A DNA stretch of 64,000 nt from Candidatus Tectimicrobiota bacterium. GTDB taxonomy: Bacteria; JACPUC01. A program made the translations under genes and the position numbers. A model generated the notes under the pieces. It saw only the letters and a program-made list of their open reading frames with translations. It had not been told where the DNA came from and made no database searches. Positions 1 to 9,318 of the stretch are shown here, piece by piece. The first letter of the stretch is position 1, and the number at the start of each line of letters is the position of its first letter. The stretch is taken from the NCBI GenBank assembly GCA_016192455.1, contig JACPUC010000018.1, positions 20,593 to 84,592 of the forward strand, given 5' to 3'.

Positions 1-642
1 CTCCCCCTTGTCGACCAGCGCTTCCACCTGGTTGAGCGGCGTGGGGTTCCCCTGCACGATGGGGAAGACGCCGGGTCGCGTCAACGGGCCCATCTGAACT
101 TGAATGAGGGCGAAATTCTTTTCGTTCACCTTCTGCTCGAACTGCTTGATGAGGTCTTTCTCTTGCTGGCGAATCTCCTCCACGATCTCCTTCTTGCGCT
201 GCTGGTAGGCGTCGCTCTCAAAGATCTGCGGCAGCCTCTCTTTCAGGGTGGAGATCAGCCCCTCCATTTGCTTCTTCAGACGCCGCCCCTGGCCCGCCGG
301 CAAGCGCAGGTGGCACGGTTGATCGGGGTCTTTGAAGTTGTAGACGAAGAGGTGGTCGTCGGGAACGCGCTCATCGCCGCGCAGGCTCTCGAGGATCTGC
401 TTGATCGTGCTCGTGCGCCCCGTGCCGACGAGACCGGTGACGAAGATGTTGTAGCCGCTGCTCTTCACCTCGAGGCCGAGCTGCAAGGCGCGCAGGGCTC
501 GGGCCTGGCCGATCACCTCGCTGCAGGCCACAATCTCGGCGGTCGTGGTGAACGGGAAGATCTCCGTGGGACACGTCCAGCGCAGTTGATCCGGCGCGAG
601 CTCTTTAGGTGTTTCCGCTTTGATCGTCGTTTGCTGCTCCAT
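1..642 (-). CDS. Lon-like ATP-dependent protease (AAA, COG1067 type), N-terminal part
   Basis: This is the first 214 codons of a gene that runs off the left edge. The ATG at 642-640 follows an AGGTGAGG ribosome-binding site. Residues 70-77 read GLVGTGRT, a Walker A loop with Arg in place of the usual Lys, as is typical of the LonB-like AAA family rather than classical Lon. The sequence GYNIFVTG just before it also fits that family. Residues 125-180 are a charged helical stretch (KKQMEGL, QQRKKEIVEEIRQQEKDL), matching the coiled insert of these proteins. The Ser/Lys protease domain would lie outside the window. The family is thought to act in cytoplasmic protein quality control. It is transcribed divergently from the next gene. 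Confidence 0.85.
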   Translation of the reverse strand, partial: MEQQTTIKAETPKELAPDQLRWTCPTEIFPFTTTAEIVACSEVIGQARALRALQLGLEVKSSGYNIFVTGLVGTGRTSTIKQILESLRGDERVPDDHLFVYNFKDPDQPCHLRLPAGQGRRLKKQMEGLISTLKERLPQIFESDAYQQRKKEIVEEIRQQEKDLIKQFEQKVNEKNFALIQVQMGPLTRPGVFPIVQGNPTPLNQVEALVDKGE

Positions 643-806
643 GGCCTCACCTAAAGGATAGAGGGAGGGACTGAGCGTCTCACCTCTCCCGACGCTGCGC
701 CCTCGCGTTCTTGGCAGTGCGCCTGCCGGCGCCCAGACCACTCCGCCGCGCGTCAATTCATCTCGGCATGGCCCAGTTGAGCCGCCTGTACGCCGCACAC
801 GCAAAA

Positions 807-836
807 ATACTAGAGCATACACAGCAGGAGCGTCAA
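807..836 (-). promoter_or_regulatory. Putative sigma70 promoter for the Lon-like gene
   Basis: Read on the minus strand, TTGACG (836-831) is followed after 18 bases by TAGTAT (812-807). This points toward the Lon-like gene and leaves an untranslated leader of roughly 160 bases. It is one of two oppositely facing promoters in the 423-base gap 643-1065, in which I see no gene. Confidence 0.4.
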
Positions 837-924
837 CGACTTCAATGCGGCACCTCGGTTGCGGCACCCTCCGTAGCCTGGCAGAGGAGCGACGTCCCGG
901 CCCGGTCGCACGCCAGCCCTGCTG

Positions 925-954
925 TTGACATTGTAGCGTCTGCCCCACTAAGAT
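925..954 (+). promoter_or_regulatory. Putative sigma70 promoter for the 1066 gene
   Basis: TTGACA (925-930) is followed after 18 bases by TAAGAT (949-954). The -35 is perfect and the -10 matches well at its outer positions. Transcription would start near 961, about 105 bases before the ATG at 1066. Confidence 0.45.
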
Positions 955-1065
955 GCCCGCCGGATGGGACGCAGCCGCGGCCAGGTTGGTGGGACGCCGC
1001 AGGGCGGCGCCGTCCATGCGGCCGCGGAAGGTGGGTGCACGTCTGCTCAGGATTGGGAGCGCAGC

Positions 1066-2055
1066 ATGAGTCTCCTGCCGTTGACCCTCGCGTGTGGCGA
1101 CTATGATCGCATGCGCGCCCTGCGCGATGGCAGCGTGCGCGCCGCGGGGATCGACCTGAACTACCTTGCCCTGCCGGTGGAAGAGATCTTCCTGCGCATG
1201 ACCAAGTTCCAGGAGTTCGAGGTCTCGGAGATGTCCCTCTCCTCGTACCTCATCCTGCGCTCGCGCGATGCCCACCCCTTCACGGCGATCCCCGTCTTCC
1301 CCTCCCGCATGTTCCGGCACTCCTGCATCTTCGCGCGCGCCGACCGCGGCATCAACCGCCCCGAGGACCTGAAGGGGAAGCGCGTCGGGGTGCCGGAGTA
1401 CCAGATGACGGCGGCCCTGTGGATTCGCGGCTTCCTACAGCACGACTACGGCGTGCGGCCGGAAGACCTGCAGTGGTTCCAGGGCGGGCTCATGCAAACC
1501 GGACGCGAGGAGAAGATCGAGCTCCACCTCAAGGGGATAGACCTACGGCACATCTCCGCGGAGACGACCCTGAATGCCATGCTGGAGCGCGGCGACCTCG
1601 ATGCCCTCCTCACCGCCCGCATGCCGGCCTGCTTCCTGCAGAGAACGGCGCCGGTGAAGCGGCTCTTCGAGAATTCCAAGGCGGTGGAGCAGGACTACTT
1701 CAAGCGCACCGGCATCTTCCCGATCATGCACACCCTGGTGATCCGCAACGACATCCTGGAGCGTCACCCCTGGGTGGCGGCGAACCTTTACAAGGCCTTC
1801 CAGGAGTCCAAGGCCCGCTGTCTGGAGGCGATGTACTTCAGCGGTGCCTTGCCCTACACCATCCCCTGGCTGATCCCGGCCATCGAGGAGGGCCGCCAGG
1901 TCCTGGGAGAGGACCCCTGGCCGTATGGGGTGAGGGCCAGCAGGGCGACGCTGGAGGCGCTGGTGCAGTACTCCTGCGAGCAGCAGCTCTCGGCACGCAA
2001 GATGGAGGTGGAGGAGATCTTCGTCCCCTCCACGGTGACGGAGACCACCGTGTAG
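1066..2055 (+). CDS. 4,5-dihydroxyphthalate decarboxylase-like / solute-binding-fold protein
   Basis: This 329-residue protein starts MSLLPLTLACGDYDR and has no signal peptide. That fits the soluble 4,5-dihydroxyphthalate-decarboxylase-like branch of the periplasmic-binding-protein fold. Family features are SLSSYL near residue 55, RADRGINRPEDLKGKRVGVP near 97-116 and FPIMHTLVIR near 220. The reading frame is open upstream to 964, but the ATG at 1066 has a GGGAG site at the right distance and is where homologues begin. Members of this family occur widely beside UbiD-type decarboxylases and acyl-CoA enzymes in uncultured soil bacteria, and most have no tested substrate. A role in phthalate or another aromatic acid is inference. 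Confidence 0.7.
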   Translation: MSLLPLTLACGDYDRMRALRDGSVRAAGIDLNYLALPVEEIFLRMTKFQEFEVSEMSLSSYLILRSRDAHPFTAIPVFPSRMFRHSCIFARADRGINRPEDLKGKRVGVPEYQMTAALWIRGFLQHDYGVRPEDLQWFQGGLMQTGREEKIELHLKGIDLRHISAETTLNAMLERGDLDALLTARMPACFLQRTAPVKRLFENSKAVEQDYFKRTGIFPIMHTLVIRNDILERHPWVAANLYKAFQESKARCLEAMYFSGALPYTIPWLIPAIEEGRQVLGEDPWPYGVRASRATLEALVQYSCEQQLSARKMEVEEIFVPSTVTETTV

Positions 2056-2173
2056 GGCGCGCCGCCGTGTCCACGGCAGCCCGCGCCTCGGTGCGGAGTT
2101 CGGGAGCGCAGCGGGCGCGGCCTCCCAGAAGCTCTGCGCTGTCACTCCCGCTCTCTTTCCCGACGATCGAGCG

Positions 2174-3064
2174 ATGGCAGTTCGCAAAGCGATCATCCCG
2201 GCCGCCGGATTAGGCACGCGCTTCCTCCCCGCGACCAAGGCGTCCCCCAAGGAGATCATCCCCCTCGTCGATAAGCCGGCCATCCAGTACGTCGTCGAGG
2301 AGGCCGTGGCCGCCGGCATCGAGGAGATCATCCTGGTGACGGCGCGGGGCAAGCAGGCCCTGGAGGATCACTTCGACCGAGCGCCGGAGCTCGAGGCGAT
2401 CCTGGAAGCCCGCGGCAAGCGTGACGAGCTGGGGGAGGTGCGCCGCCTGGCGGAGTTCGTGACCCTCATCGCAGTGCGGCAGAAGCAAGCCCTGGGACTG
2501 GGCCACGCGGTGCTCGTTGCCAAAGACCTCGTGGGGGATGAACCGTTCGCCGTGCTGCTGGGGGATGACATCATCGACCCAGCCCCTGGCCATGCCTCGG
2601 GGCTGGGTCAGCTCATCGCGCTCTTTGAACAGCGCCGGGAGCCCATCATCGCTCTGCAGGAGGTGCCGGACGATGAGCTGCGCCACTACGGCGTCATTCG
2701 CGGCGAGCCGCTGGGCGATGACCTCTGGCGTATCCATGACTTGGTGGAGAAACCCGAACCAGCGCTGGCGCCCTCGCGCCTGGCGGTCGTCGGCCGCTAT
2801 GTTCTGCCGCCGGAGATCTTCACCATCCTGGAGGAGACCCGGTTTGACGCCCACGGTGAAATCCAGCTCACGGAGGGGCTGCGCAGCCTGGCGCGCCTGC
2901 GGCCGCTGAACGGCTACTGCGTCCACGGACGCCGCTATGACACGGGGAACAAGCTCGGCTACCTCATCGCCACCGTGGAGCTTGGCTTGAAGCACCCGCA
3001 GCTTGGCGCGCCCTTCCGCGCCCACCTGGAGGCTCACCTGAAGGCTGGCGGCAAGGGGCGTTGA
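2174..3064 (+). CDS. galU: UTP-glucose-1-phosphate uridylyltransferase
   Basis: The protein makes UDP-glucose from UTP and glucose-1-phosphate, feeding envelope and exopolysaccharide sugar synthesis in the cytoplasm. It has 296 residues, normal for bacterial GalU. The nucleotide-binding signature AAGLGTRFLPATKASPKE lies at residues 10-27. LLGDDI near 129-134 provides the metal-binding Asp, and VEKP near 193 is the sugar-nucleotide loop. The C-terminal TGNKLGYLIATVELGLKHP is diagnostic of GalU against RfbA-type enzymes. It is followed after a short gap by thiL. Confidence 0.95.
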   Translation: MAVRKAIIPAAGLGTRFLPATKASPKEIIPLVDKPAIQYVVEEAVAAGIEEIILVTARGKQALEDHFDRAPELEAILEARGKRDELGEVRRLAEFVTLIAVRQKQALGLGHAVLVAKDLVGDEPFAVLLGDDIIDPAPGHASGLGQLIALFEQRREPIIALQEVPDDELRHYGVIRGEPLGDDLWRIHDLVEKPEPALAPSRLAVVGRYVLPPEIFTILEETRFDAHGEIQLTEGLRSLARLRPLNGYCVHGRRYDTGNKLGYLIATVELGLKHPQLGAPFRAHLEAHLKAGGKGR

Positions 3065-3190
3065 GCGGGCGTCGAGCGCTGGGCCGGGCGGCGGAAGGAA
3101 AGCTCCGCGGGCGCGCCGCGGGGGAAGAGCCGGGTGTCCCGCCAGGTGGCGCTGGGCGCGGCGCCGCGGCACTGGCCACGTTGGAACTCG

Positions 3191-4282
3191 ATGGAACGCG
3201 CCGGCTCGGGTGCAGAGGGGAATCGGTTCCAGCGCGAGGAGGACCTCCTGCGCCGCGTCCAATCCCTGCTGCACCGACCCGAGCCCCACGTCGTCACCGG
3301 CATCGGCGACGATTGCGCCGTCCTTGCCCTGCCCGGGGCGGTCGATCATCTCCTCGTCAGCACCGATCTCTTGCTCGAGCACATCCATTTCGAGCTGCAC
3401 CAGCAGACCTTCCAGCAGCTCGGCTACAAGGCCCTGGCGGTGAACCTCAGCGATCTTGCCGCCATGGGAGCCGATCCCCTGGCGGTCTTCGTGAGCCTCT
3501 GCCTGCCGCGCCGCTGCGCCGCCAGCGACATCGAGGCGCTCTATACCGGCATGGAAGAGCTGGCGCGCAGCGTCGGCGCGAGCATCGTCGGGGGCGACAC
3601 CTCGGCGTCCGCCGACAGCCTCATGCTCTCCCTCACCGTGCTCGGCTTGGCGCCGCCGGCGGCTGTCGTGCGGCGCAGCGGCGCGCAGCCCGGCGACCGC
3701 CTCTTCGTCACGGGGACCCTGGGGGATGCCGCGGCCGGGTTGGAGTTCCTGCAGCGGCAGGATACCGAGCCGCCTGCGTCCGCGAACCCCGCGGCTGCGG
3801 CAAGCGGCCCACCAGCGGGCTTTCCGGAGGCGGTCGTCCGCCAGCTCGCGCAGCGCTACCGCCTGCCGCGGCCTCGCCTTTCCGAGGGCCGCTGGTTGGC
3901 CCGCGGGGGCTTCGCCTCGGCTATGCTCGACCTGAGCGATGGGCTCAGCACGGACCTGCATCGCCTCTGCGAGGCTTCACGCGTGGGAGCGCGGCTCGTG
4001 CTCCAAGACCTCCCCCGCTCCACGGCCCTCGAGGCAGCCGCGGCGTTCTTGCAACACGGCACGGAACACTATACGTTACATGGGGGGGAAGATTATGAGC
4101 TGCTCGCCGCGGTTCCCGCCGAGAGGCGAGAGACTCTCCTGGCGCAGTGGCCCTTCCGGGATACGCTCCTGATGGAGATAGGCTGGGTTGTGCCCCCACA
4201 GCAGGGGGTGAAGCTGATCACCCTTGCAGAGAGGGAGGAGGTGTTACCCCCCGGAGGTTTCGACCATTTCGCACCAGGCTAA
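3191..4282 (+). CDS. thiL: Thiamine-monophosphate kinase
   Basis: ThiL phosphorylates thiamine monophosphate to thiamine diphosphate, the last step of cofactor synthesis. The protein shows GIGDDCAVL near residue 37, STDLLLEHIHF near 57, NLSDLAAMGA near 77 and GGDTSAS near 117 in the AIRS-type N-terminal domain. LDLSDGLSTDL lies near 245 and HGGEDYELLAAVP near 290 in the C-terminal domain. The frame is open from 3134; the ATG at 3191 gives 363 residues, near the family size. An Ala/Pro-rich insert lies around residues 195-210. The thiamine-diphosphate enzyme at 62662-63864 would be a user of the product. Confidence 0.92.
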   Translation: MERAGSGAEGNRFQREEDLLRRVQSLLHRPEPHVVTGIGDDCAVLALPGAVDHLLVSTDLLLEHIHFELHQQTFQQLGYKALAVNLSDLAAMGADPLAVFVSLCLPRRCAASDIEALYTGMEELARSVGASIVGGDTSASADSLMLSLTVLGLAPPAAVVRRSGAQPGDRLFVTGTLGDAAAGLEFLQRQDTEPPASANPAAAASGPPAGFPEAVVRQLAQRYRLPRPRLSEGRWLARGGFASAMLDLSDGLSTDLHRLCEASRVGARLVLQDLPRSTALEAAAAFLQHGTEHYTLHGGEDYELLAAVPAERRETLLAQWPFRDTLLMEIGWVVPPQQGVKLITLAEREEVLPPGGFDHFAPG

Positions 4283-4402
4283 CGGCGGGGAGGGCGCGCC
4301 GGCGGCCGTTCGGACCGCGGCGTGGCGCGGCACTGAGAGCATGGCGCGGCGCCCGGACCGTCCCTGGGTGGGCGCAACCTGTGCGAGGTTGAAAAGGCAG
4401 CG

Positions 4403-5692
4403 TTGGACCCGTCGCTCATTATTCGATTCATCCTCTTCGCGCTCCTCGTGGGCCTATTGGCCTTCTTCTCTAGTTGCGAGACCGCCCTCTTCTCCCTCAG
4501 CCGCTCCTACCGTGAAAAGCTCGGCGAGGAGCACTCCTTCCCATCGCAGCTCATCGCCCATCTCCTGCGCGATCCCCGCCGCCTCATCATCACGCTACTG
4601 TTGGGGAATGAACTCGCCAACATCGGCATCGGCATCACCGGCGCGTCGCTGGTGCTGCGTCTCCTCGGCGAAGGGGCGGACCTCCTGGCGATCGGGGCGT
4701 CGACCCTCATCCTCCTCATCGTGGGGGAGATCCTTCCGAAATCACTGGCGCTGCGGCACGCGCAGACTTACGCCCGCCAGGTGGCCCTGCCGCTGGAGTT
4801 CGTGGCGCGCCTCATCTTTCCCCTCCGCTGGCTCATGCAGCGGCTGGCGGACGGCCTGTTGCGCGCCCTTGGCGGGACGCGCGGGGAGGGAGAGGAGGCG
4901 TTCAACGAGGAGGAGTTCCGCGCCATGCTGGCGGCGGGTGAGGATGCCGGCGTCCTGCACGAGAGCGAGCGGGCGATGATCCAGAAGGTCCTCGCCTTCT
5001 CCGAGACCACCGTGTCGCAGGTGATGACGCCGCGCATCGATCTCGACGCCGTTGAGGTGCGGAGCACCCTCGAAGTGGTCATGGCGAGCGTCAAGGAGGG
5101 GCACTTCTCACGCATGCCCGTCTATGACCAGACCATCGACACCGTTGTCGGCATCCTCTATGCGAAAGACCTCTTGCGCTGGGAGACGCGGGCGAAACGA
5201 ATCGACGGGGAATCGGCGCAGCCCCAGCTCAACTTGCGGGAGCTGCTGCGCGAGCCCTACTTCGTGCCGGAGGGCAAGCGCGTCAGCGATCTCTTGCGCG
5301 AGTTTCAGCAGAAGAAAGTGCACATGGCCATCGTCCTCGACGAGTACGGCGGCGTGGCGGGACTGGTCACCATGGAGGACCTCCTGGAAGAGTTGGTGGG
5401 CGAGATCAGCGACGAGTTCGATCTGCCGGAAGCCGTCGGGGCGCCTTACCAGCAGCTTACCGAGAACCGCTACCGCATCTCCGCCAAGATGCCGATGGGG
5501 GGGGTGGAGGAGCTGCTGCAGCGCCCGCTGCCGCCGGGAGACTACGAGACCCTGGCCGGGTTTGTGCTGCACCTCTTCGGGCGGCTGCCGCGCCGCGGCG
5601 AGCATGTCGCCAGCAATGGCCTGACGTTCACCATCGAGAAGATGCGCGGCACCCGCATCCTCGAGATCACCGTCGATCGGCATCCTGACTAA
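4403..5692 (+). CDS. CNNM/CorC-family membrane protein (first of a pair)
   Basis: This is a 429-residue inner-membrane protein. The N-terminal DUF21 (CNNM) domain has about three to four membrane segments (residues 5-28, 65-80, 92-110, 130-150) and includes the family sequence [14 protein letters not shown]. Two cytosolic CBS repeats follow (about 205-330; [35 protein letters not shown]), then a CorC/HlyC domain (about 350-429). CNNM proteins are linked to Mg2+ or Co2+ export, and the older name hemolysin C is not supported functionally. The start is TTG at 4403 after AAAAGG. Its stop overlaps the start of the next gene by one base (TAATG), so translation is probably coupled. Confidence 0.88.
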   Translation: MDPSLIIRFILFALLVGLLAFFSSCETALFSLSRSYREKLGEEHSFPSQLIAHLLRDPRRLIITLLLGNELANIGIGITGASLVLRLLGEGADLLAIGASTLILLIVGEILPKSLALRHAQTYARQVALPLEFVARLIFPLRWLMQRLADGLLRALGGTRGEGEEAFNEEEFRAMLAAGEDAGVLHESERAMIQKVLAFSETTVSQVMTPRIDLDAVEVRSTLEVVMASVKEGHFSRMPVYDQTIDTVVGILYAKDLLRWETRAKRIDGESAQPQLNLRELLREPYFVPEGKRVSDLLREFQQKKVHMAIVLDEYGGVAGLVTMEDLLEELVGEISDEFDLPEAVGAPYQQLTENRYRISAKMPMGGVEELLQRPLPPGDYETLAGFVLHLFGRLPRRGEHVASNGLTFTIEKMRGTRILEITVDRHPD

Positions 5693-6960
5693 TGGACCTG
5701 CTCATCACCGTCATCGTCGTGGGCCTCTGCGTCCTGGCCGAGGGATTCTTCTCCGGCTCGGAGATGGCCGTGGTCTCCTCGAACAAGTACAAGCTGAACC
5801 AGCAGGCGAAGGCCGGCCGCTGGGGGGCGCGCCTGCTGGCGCGCTGGATGGAGCGGCCCGAGCAGGTGCTGAGCGTCACCCTCACCGGCGCGAATCTCTC
5901 CGAGATCAGCGCCACCGTGCTGGCCACCATGTACCTGGTGCAAACCTACGGCGAGTCGGGCGAATTGTACGCGTTCCTCGTCATGGCGCCGATCATCCTG
6001 CTGTTCGGCGAAATCTTCCCGAAGACGATCTACCAGCACTTCGCCGACCGCCTGGCGCCGCTCGTCGTCTTCCCCCTGCGGGCGTTCTCCTACCTCATCT
6101 ACCCCGTGGGGCGAGGCTTGGGGCGGCTGAGCGAGAGCGTCGTGCAGACGGTGGGGACGGCGCCGAAGAACCCCTTCGTGCTGCGCGAGGAGCTGCAGAC
6201 CATGGCGCGCAAGAGCGTGCTGGAGGGGCGCGGCAAGTCCACGGCGTCGCGGCTCATCCACAACATTTTCTCGTTCACCGATACGACGGTGGATGAGGTG
6301 ATGGTGCCCCTCGTGGACCTGGTCGCCGTGAACAAGAATGACACACGCGAGGAGGCCATTCGGCGCGTGGAGCAGTATGGCTACTCGCGGCTGCCGGTGT
6401 ACGTCGATCGCATCTACAACATCGTCGGCATCGTGCATGCCCTCGATCTGCTGACCGCGGCGCCGAGCGCGCCGCTCGAGGATCTCACCCGTCCCGCCAC
6501 CTACGTGCCGGAAACGAAGCGGGTCAGTGTGCTCCTGCGGGAGATGCAGCAAGGGCGCCACCCGATGGTGGTGGTGGTGAACGAGTACGGCGCGGCCATC
6601 GGCATCGTGACGACGGAGGACCTTGTCGAGGAGATCGTCGGAGAAATCCACGACGAGTATGATCCGGCGCGCACCATGTTCGAGCGCTGCGAGGATGGCA
6701 GCCTGCTCTGCGATGCGCGCATCGAGCTCGATGAGCTTCGCGACCAGTTCGGCATCAATTTCCCGCCGGGGCTGTACGAGACCCTGGCCGGCCTCCTGAT
6801 GGAGCAGCTTGGCCGCATCCCGCAGCAGGGCGAGCGCCACCTCCTTGGCGCGCATGAGCTGCGCATCGAAGACGCCACCGAGCGCTGCGTCACCCGGGTG
6901 CGCATCACACGGCTGACGCCCGCAAACTCCCAGCGCCCCGCTGTCTCGCCCGCCTCCTGA
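5692..6960 (+). CDS. CNNM/CorC-family membrane protein (second of a pair)
   Basis: This 422-residue paralogue of the preceding gene has the same order: a DUF21 membrane domain (GFFSGSEMAVVSSNKY at about 17-32), CBS repeats (DEVMVPLVDLVAV near 200; VVNEYGAAIGIVTTEDLVEEI near 297) and a CorC/HlyC domain to about 405. It starts on the TAATG overlap with its neighbour. Tandem CNNM pairs are common, and the two may form a heteromeric cation exporter. That pairing is inference from the arrangement. Confidence 0.88.
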   Translation: MDLLITVIVVGLCVLAEGFFSGSEMAVVSSNKYKLNQQAKAGRWGARLLARWMERPEQVLSVTLTGANLSEISATVLATMYLVQTYGESGELYAFLVMAPIILLFGEIFPKTIYQHFADRLAPLVVFPLRAFSYLIYPVGRGLGRLSESVVQTVGTAPKNPFVLREELQTMARKSVLEGRGKSTASRLIHNIFSFTDTTVDEVMVPLVDLVAVNKNDTREEAIRRVEQYGYSRLPVYVDRIYNIVGIVHALDLLTAAPSAPLEDLTRPATYVPETKRVSVLLREMQQGRHPMVVVVNEYGAAIGIVTTEDLVEEIVGEIHDEYDPARTMFERCEDGSLLCDARIELDELRDQFGINFPPGLYETLAGLLMEQLGRIPQQGERHLLGAHELRIEDATERCVTRVRITRLTPANSQRPAVSPAS

Positions 6961-7204
6961 AATCCGCGCCTGGCGGCGCCGGCGGTAGGGTGTCGGCCCC
7001 GACCGCCGCTGCCGCACCCCTCACCCTCGGCCCCGCAGCGATGCGCGACGGCGCGGGGGACTCTCCCAGCCTTGCCCCACGTCGCGCCACGTGCGATACT
7101 GCACCGCGGTCCGTGCCCTGATTTCCCCCCCAGAGCGGCGAGGTGGTTGGTCGCAACGAGCCGCGCGTGGACAGTCGTCGAGGCACTCGGGGAAGGAGTG
7201 ACGT

Positions 7205-8644
7205 ATGACGAAGCAGAATGATCTGCGGAGCTGGATTGAGGAGGCTGACAAGCTCGGCGAGGTGCGCTACGTCGACGGCGCCCACTGGGTGCACGAGATG
7301 GGGGCCATCACCGAGATCGCCAGCGAGATGGACCCGATGCCGGCCGTCCTCTTCAATAACATCAAAGACTACCCCAGCGGCTACCGCCTGATCACGAACA
7401 CCCTGGCCTCGGTGCGCAAGGTGGCCCTCACCTTCGGCATGCCCACGAACCTCAGCAACCGCGAGTTCGTCGCCGCCTGGAGAGAGAAGGCGAAGAGCCT
7501 GCGGCCGATCCCGCCGGTCACCGTCAAGGATGGGCCGCTGCTCGAGAACGTCATCGAGGGCAAGGACGTTGATATCCTGAAGTTTCCGACGCCGAAGTGG
7601 CACGAGCACGACGGCGGGCGCTACATCGGCACCGGCGACATGTTCATCACCCGCGAGCCGGACGAAGGCTGGATCAACATCGGCACCTACCGGGTGATGA
7701 TCCATGACGAGAAGTCGGTCGGCGTGCACATTGCCCCGGCTCATCACGGCAGCATGCACATCCGCAAGGCGCTGGCCCGCAACGAGTCGGTGAAGGTCGC
7801 CATCTCCGTGGGGCACCATCCGGCATTCCTGAGCGTCGGCTCGATGGAGTTCCCCTACGGCTACTGCGAGTACGACTTTGTCGGCGCCTTGCAGGGGGCG
7901 CCGGTCGAGGTCCTTCAGGGTCCGTACACCGGCCTGCCGATGCCGGCGAACGCGGAGATCGTTCTCGAGGGAGAGATTGTTCCCGGCTCGGTGAAGTTTG
8001 AAGGCCCCTTCGGGGAGTGGACGGGCTACTACGCCAGCCCGCCGAAGGAAGACCCCATCGTGCACATCAAGACCGTCCTGCACCGCAACGATCCGATCAT
8101 CCTCGGGGCGCCGCCGGTGCGGCCGCCGGCCGAGCACGCCGTCTATCGCGCCTTCACCCGCGCCGCCCGCATCTGGGATGCCCTCGAAGCCGCCGGCGTG
8201 CCGGGCGTGAAGGGGGTCTGGTGCCACCCGGCGGGCGGTTCGCGCATGCTCAACATCGTTGCCATCGAGCAGAAGTTCGCCGGCCACGCCAAGCAGGCGG
8301 GGCTCATCGCGGCGCAGTGCCAGGCGGCGGCGTACGCCAACCGCTACACCATCGTGGTGGACGACGACATCGACCCCACGAGCACCTTCCAGGTCCTCTG
8401 GGCCTTGTGCACCCGCACCGACCCGGCGACCACCATCGAGATCATCACCCGCGCCATGCGCACCACCGATGACCCCATGGGCCCGCCCGACGGCTCCGGC
8501 GGCTTCGCCTCGCGCGCCATCATCGAAGCCTGCCGGCCGTATGAGTGGATCGACAAGTTCCCGCGCATCAGCGGCCCCAGCCTGGAGTTGAAGCAAGAGA
8601 TGCACGAGAAGTACGGGCACGTCTTCGAGATGCAGCACCGCTAA
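7205..8644 (+). CDS. UbiD-family prenylated-FMN decarboxylase
   Basis: UbiD-fold enzymes use prenylated FMN to (de)carboxylate aromatic or alpha,beta-unsaturated acids. This protein has 479 residues. Family landmarks are NIGTYRVMIHDEKSVGVH near 158-175 (cofactor and Mn2+/K+ binding), HHGSMHIRKA near 181, the acid-base Glu region EGPFGEWTGYY near 262-272, and the ordered C-terminal domain VVDDDIDPT near 385. A strong start context (GGAGTGACGT) precedes ATG 7205. No UbiX is nearby, so prFMN must come from elsewhere. The substrate cannot be told from sequence. An unrelated NTF2-like protein follows in the same direction. Confidence 0.9.
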   Translation: MTKQNDLRSWIEEADKLGEVRYVDGAHWVHEMGAITEIASEMDPMPAVLFNNIKDYPSGYRLITNTLASVRKVALTFGMPTNLSNREFVAAWREKAKSLRPIPPVTVKDGPLLENVIEGKDVDILKFPTPKWHEHDGGRYIGTGDMFITREPDEGWINIGTYRVMIHDEKSVGVHIAPAHHGSMHIRKALARNESVKVAISVGHHPAFLSVGSMEFPYGYCEYDFVGALQGAPVEVLQGPYTGLPMPANAEIVLEGEIVPGSVKFEGPFGEWTGYYASPPKEDPIVHIKTVLHRNDPIILGAPPVRPPAEHAVYRAFTRAARIWDALEAAGVPGVKGVWCHPAGGSRMLNIVAIEQKFAGHAKQAGLIAAQCQAAAYANRYTIVVDDDIDPTSTFQVLWALCTRTDPATTIEIITRAMRTTDDPMGPPDGSGGFASRAIIEACRPYEWIDKFPRISGPSLELKQEMHEKYGHVFEMQHR

Positions 8645-8759
8645 GGCCGAAGGAGGGGGCGAGGAGGCGGGGTGGACGTCGGCCGTCTGCGCGAGGGGGC
8701 GGAAACGCGGCCCCGCCGACGTTTCGAACAGGCTTCCCCGCAGCCCGCCGTGAGGGCGC

Positions 8760-9191
8760 ATGAGCCAGCAACGAGCTGCCCTGGAAGAGGCGAACCGCCG
8801 ATTCTATCGGGCTTTCGAGAGCCTGAAGCTGGAGCGCATGGAGGGCGTGTGGAGGCGCGACGGCCAAATCTGGTGCGTGCACCCCGGTTGGCCGCTCCTC
8901 AGCGGCTGGGAGGCCGTCATGCGGAGCTGGCGGCTGATCTTCGAGGCCACCCGCTACATCGAGTTCGAACTCACGAACGTCTCGATCCATGCCCCGGCTG
9001 ACGGGCGGGGCGGCCTCGGCTGGGTCCTCTGCCAGGAGAACTTCCTCAGCCACGTCGGCGGCCAGACCGTACGCAGCAACGTCCTCAGCACCAACGTCTT
9101 CGAGTGGCGCGAGGAGCGCTGGCAACTCTTGCACCACCACGGCTCGCAGATCGTCCGCGACGCCCTGCCGCCGGAGTTCGGCGGGGGGTGA
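8760..9191 (+). CDS. NTF2-like / SnoaL-type protein
   Basis: This 143-residue single-domain protein begins with a helix (residues 1-30) and runs into the cone-shaped NTF2 fold: VWRRDGQIWCVHPGWPLLSGWEAV near 30-53, then strands ending in EWREERWQLLHHHGS. The Trp-rich sequences and the HPGW segment match the family often annotated DUF4440/SnoaL. Some members are small-molecule isomerases or hydrolases, but many are uncharacterised. The 115-base spacing behind the UbiD gene suggests a shared transcript. A role in that pathway is inference. Confidence 0.75.
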   Translation: MSQQRAALEEANRRFYRAFESLKLERMEGVWRRDGQIWCVHPGWPLLSGWEAVMRSWRLIFEATRYIEFELTNVSIHAPADGRGGLGWVLCQENFLSHVGGQTVRSNVLSTNVFEWREERWQLLHHHGSQIVRDALPPEFGGG

Positions 9192-9318
9192 GGCGACTTT
9201 TCGAGTGGCGTTCGCGCGGGAGCGAGGCACCTCTCCTCTTTAGGGTCTTTCTCGCGTTCCACGTGTAGGCCATTTCGGTGGCGTTAGTATGGGTACTCAG
9301 ATGGAGGGGGATGCACCA

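Noticed and set aside
2056-2100. GCCGTG-TC-CACGGC hairpin as a terminator
   Set aside because: The stem is six bases and is not followed by a T-run.
2210-3961. 583-codon minus-strand open frame over galU and thiL
   Set aside because: It is antisense to two well-supported genes, Arg/Gln/His-rich and without any recognisable domain; a GC-rich shadow.
9192-9318. Search for the missing HepT C-terminus left of the PIN island
   Set aside because: The minus strand here gives no HEPN-like sequence, so a simple insertion into hepT is not supported; deletion is more likely.
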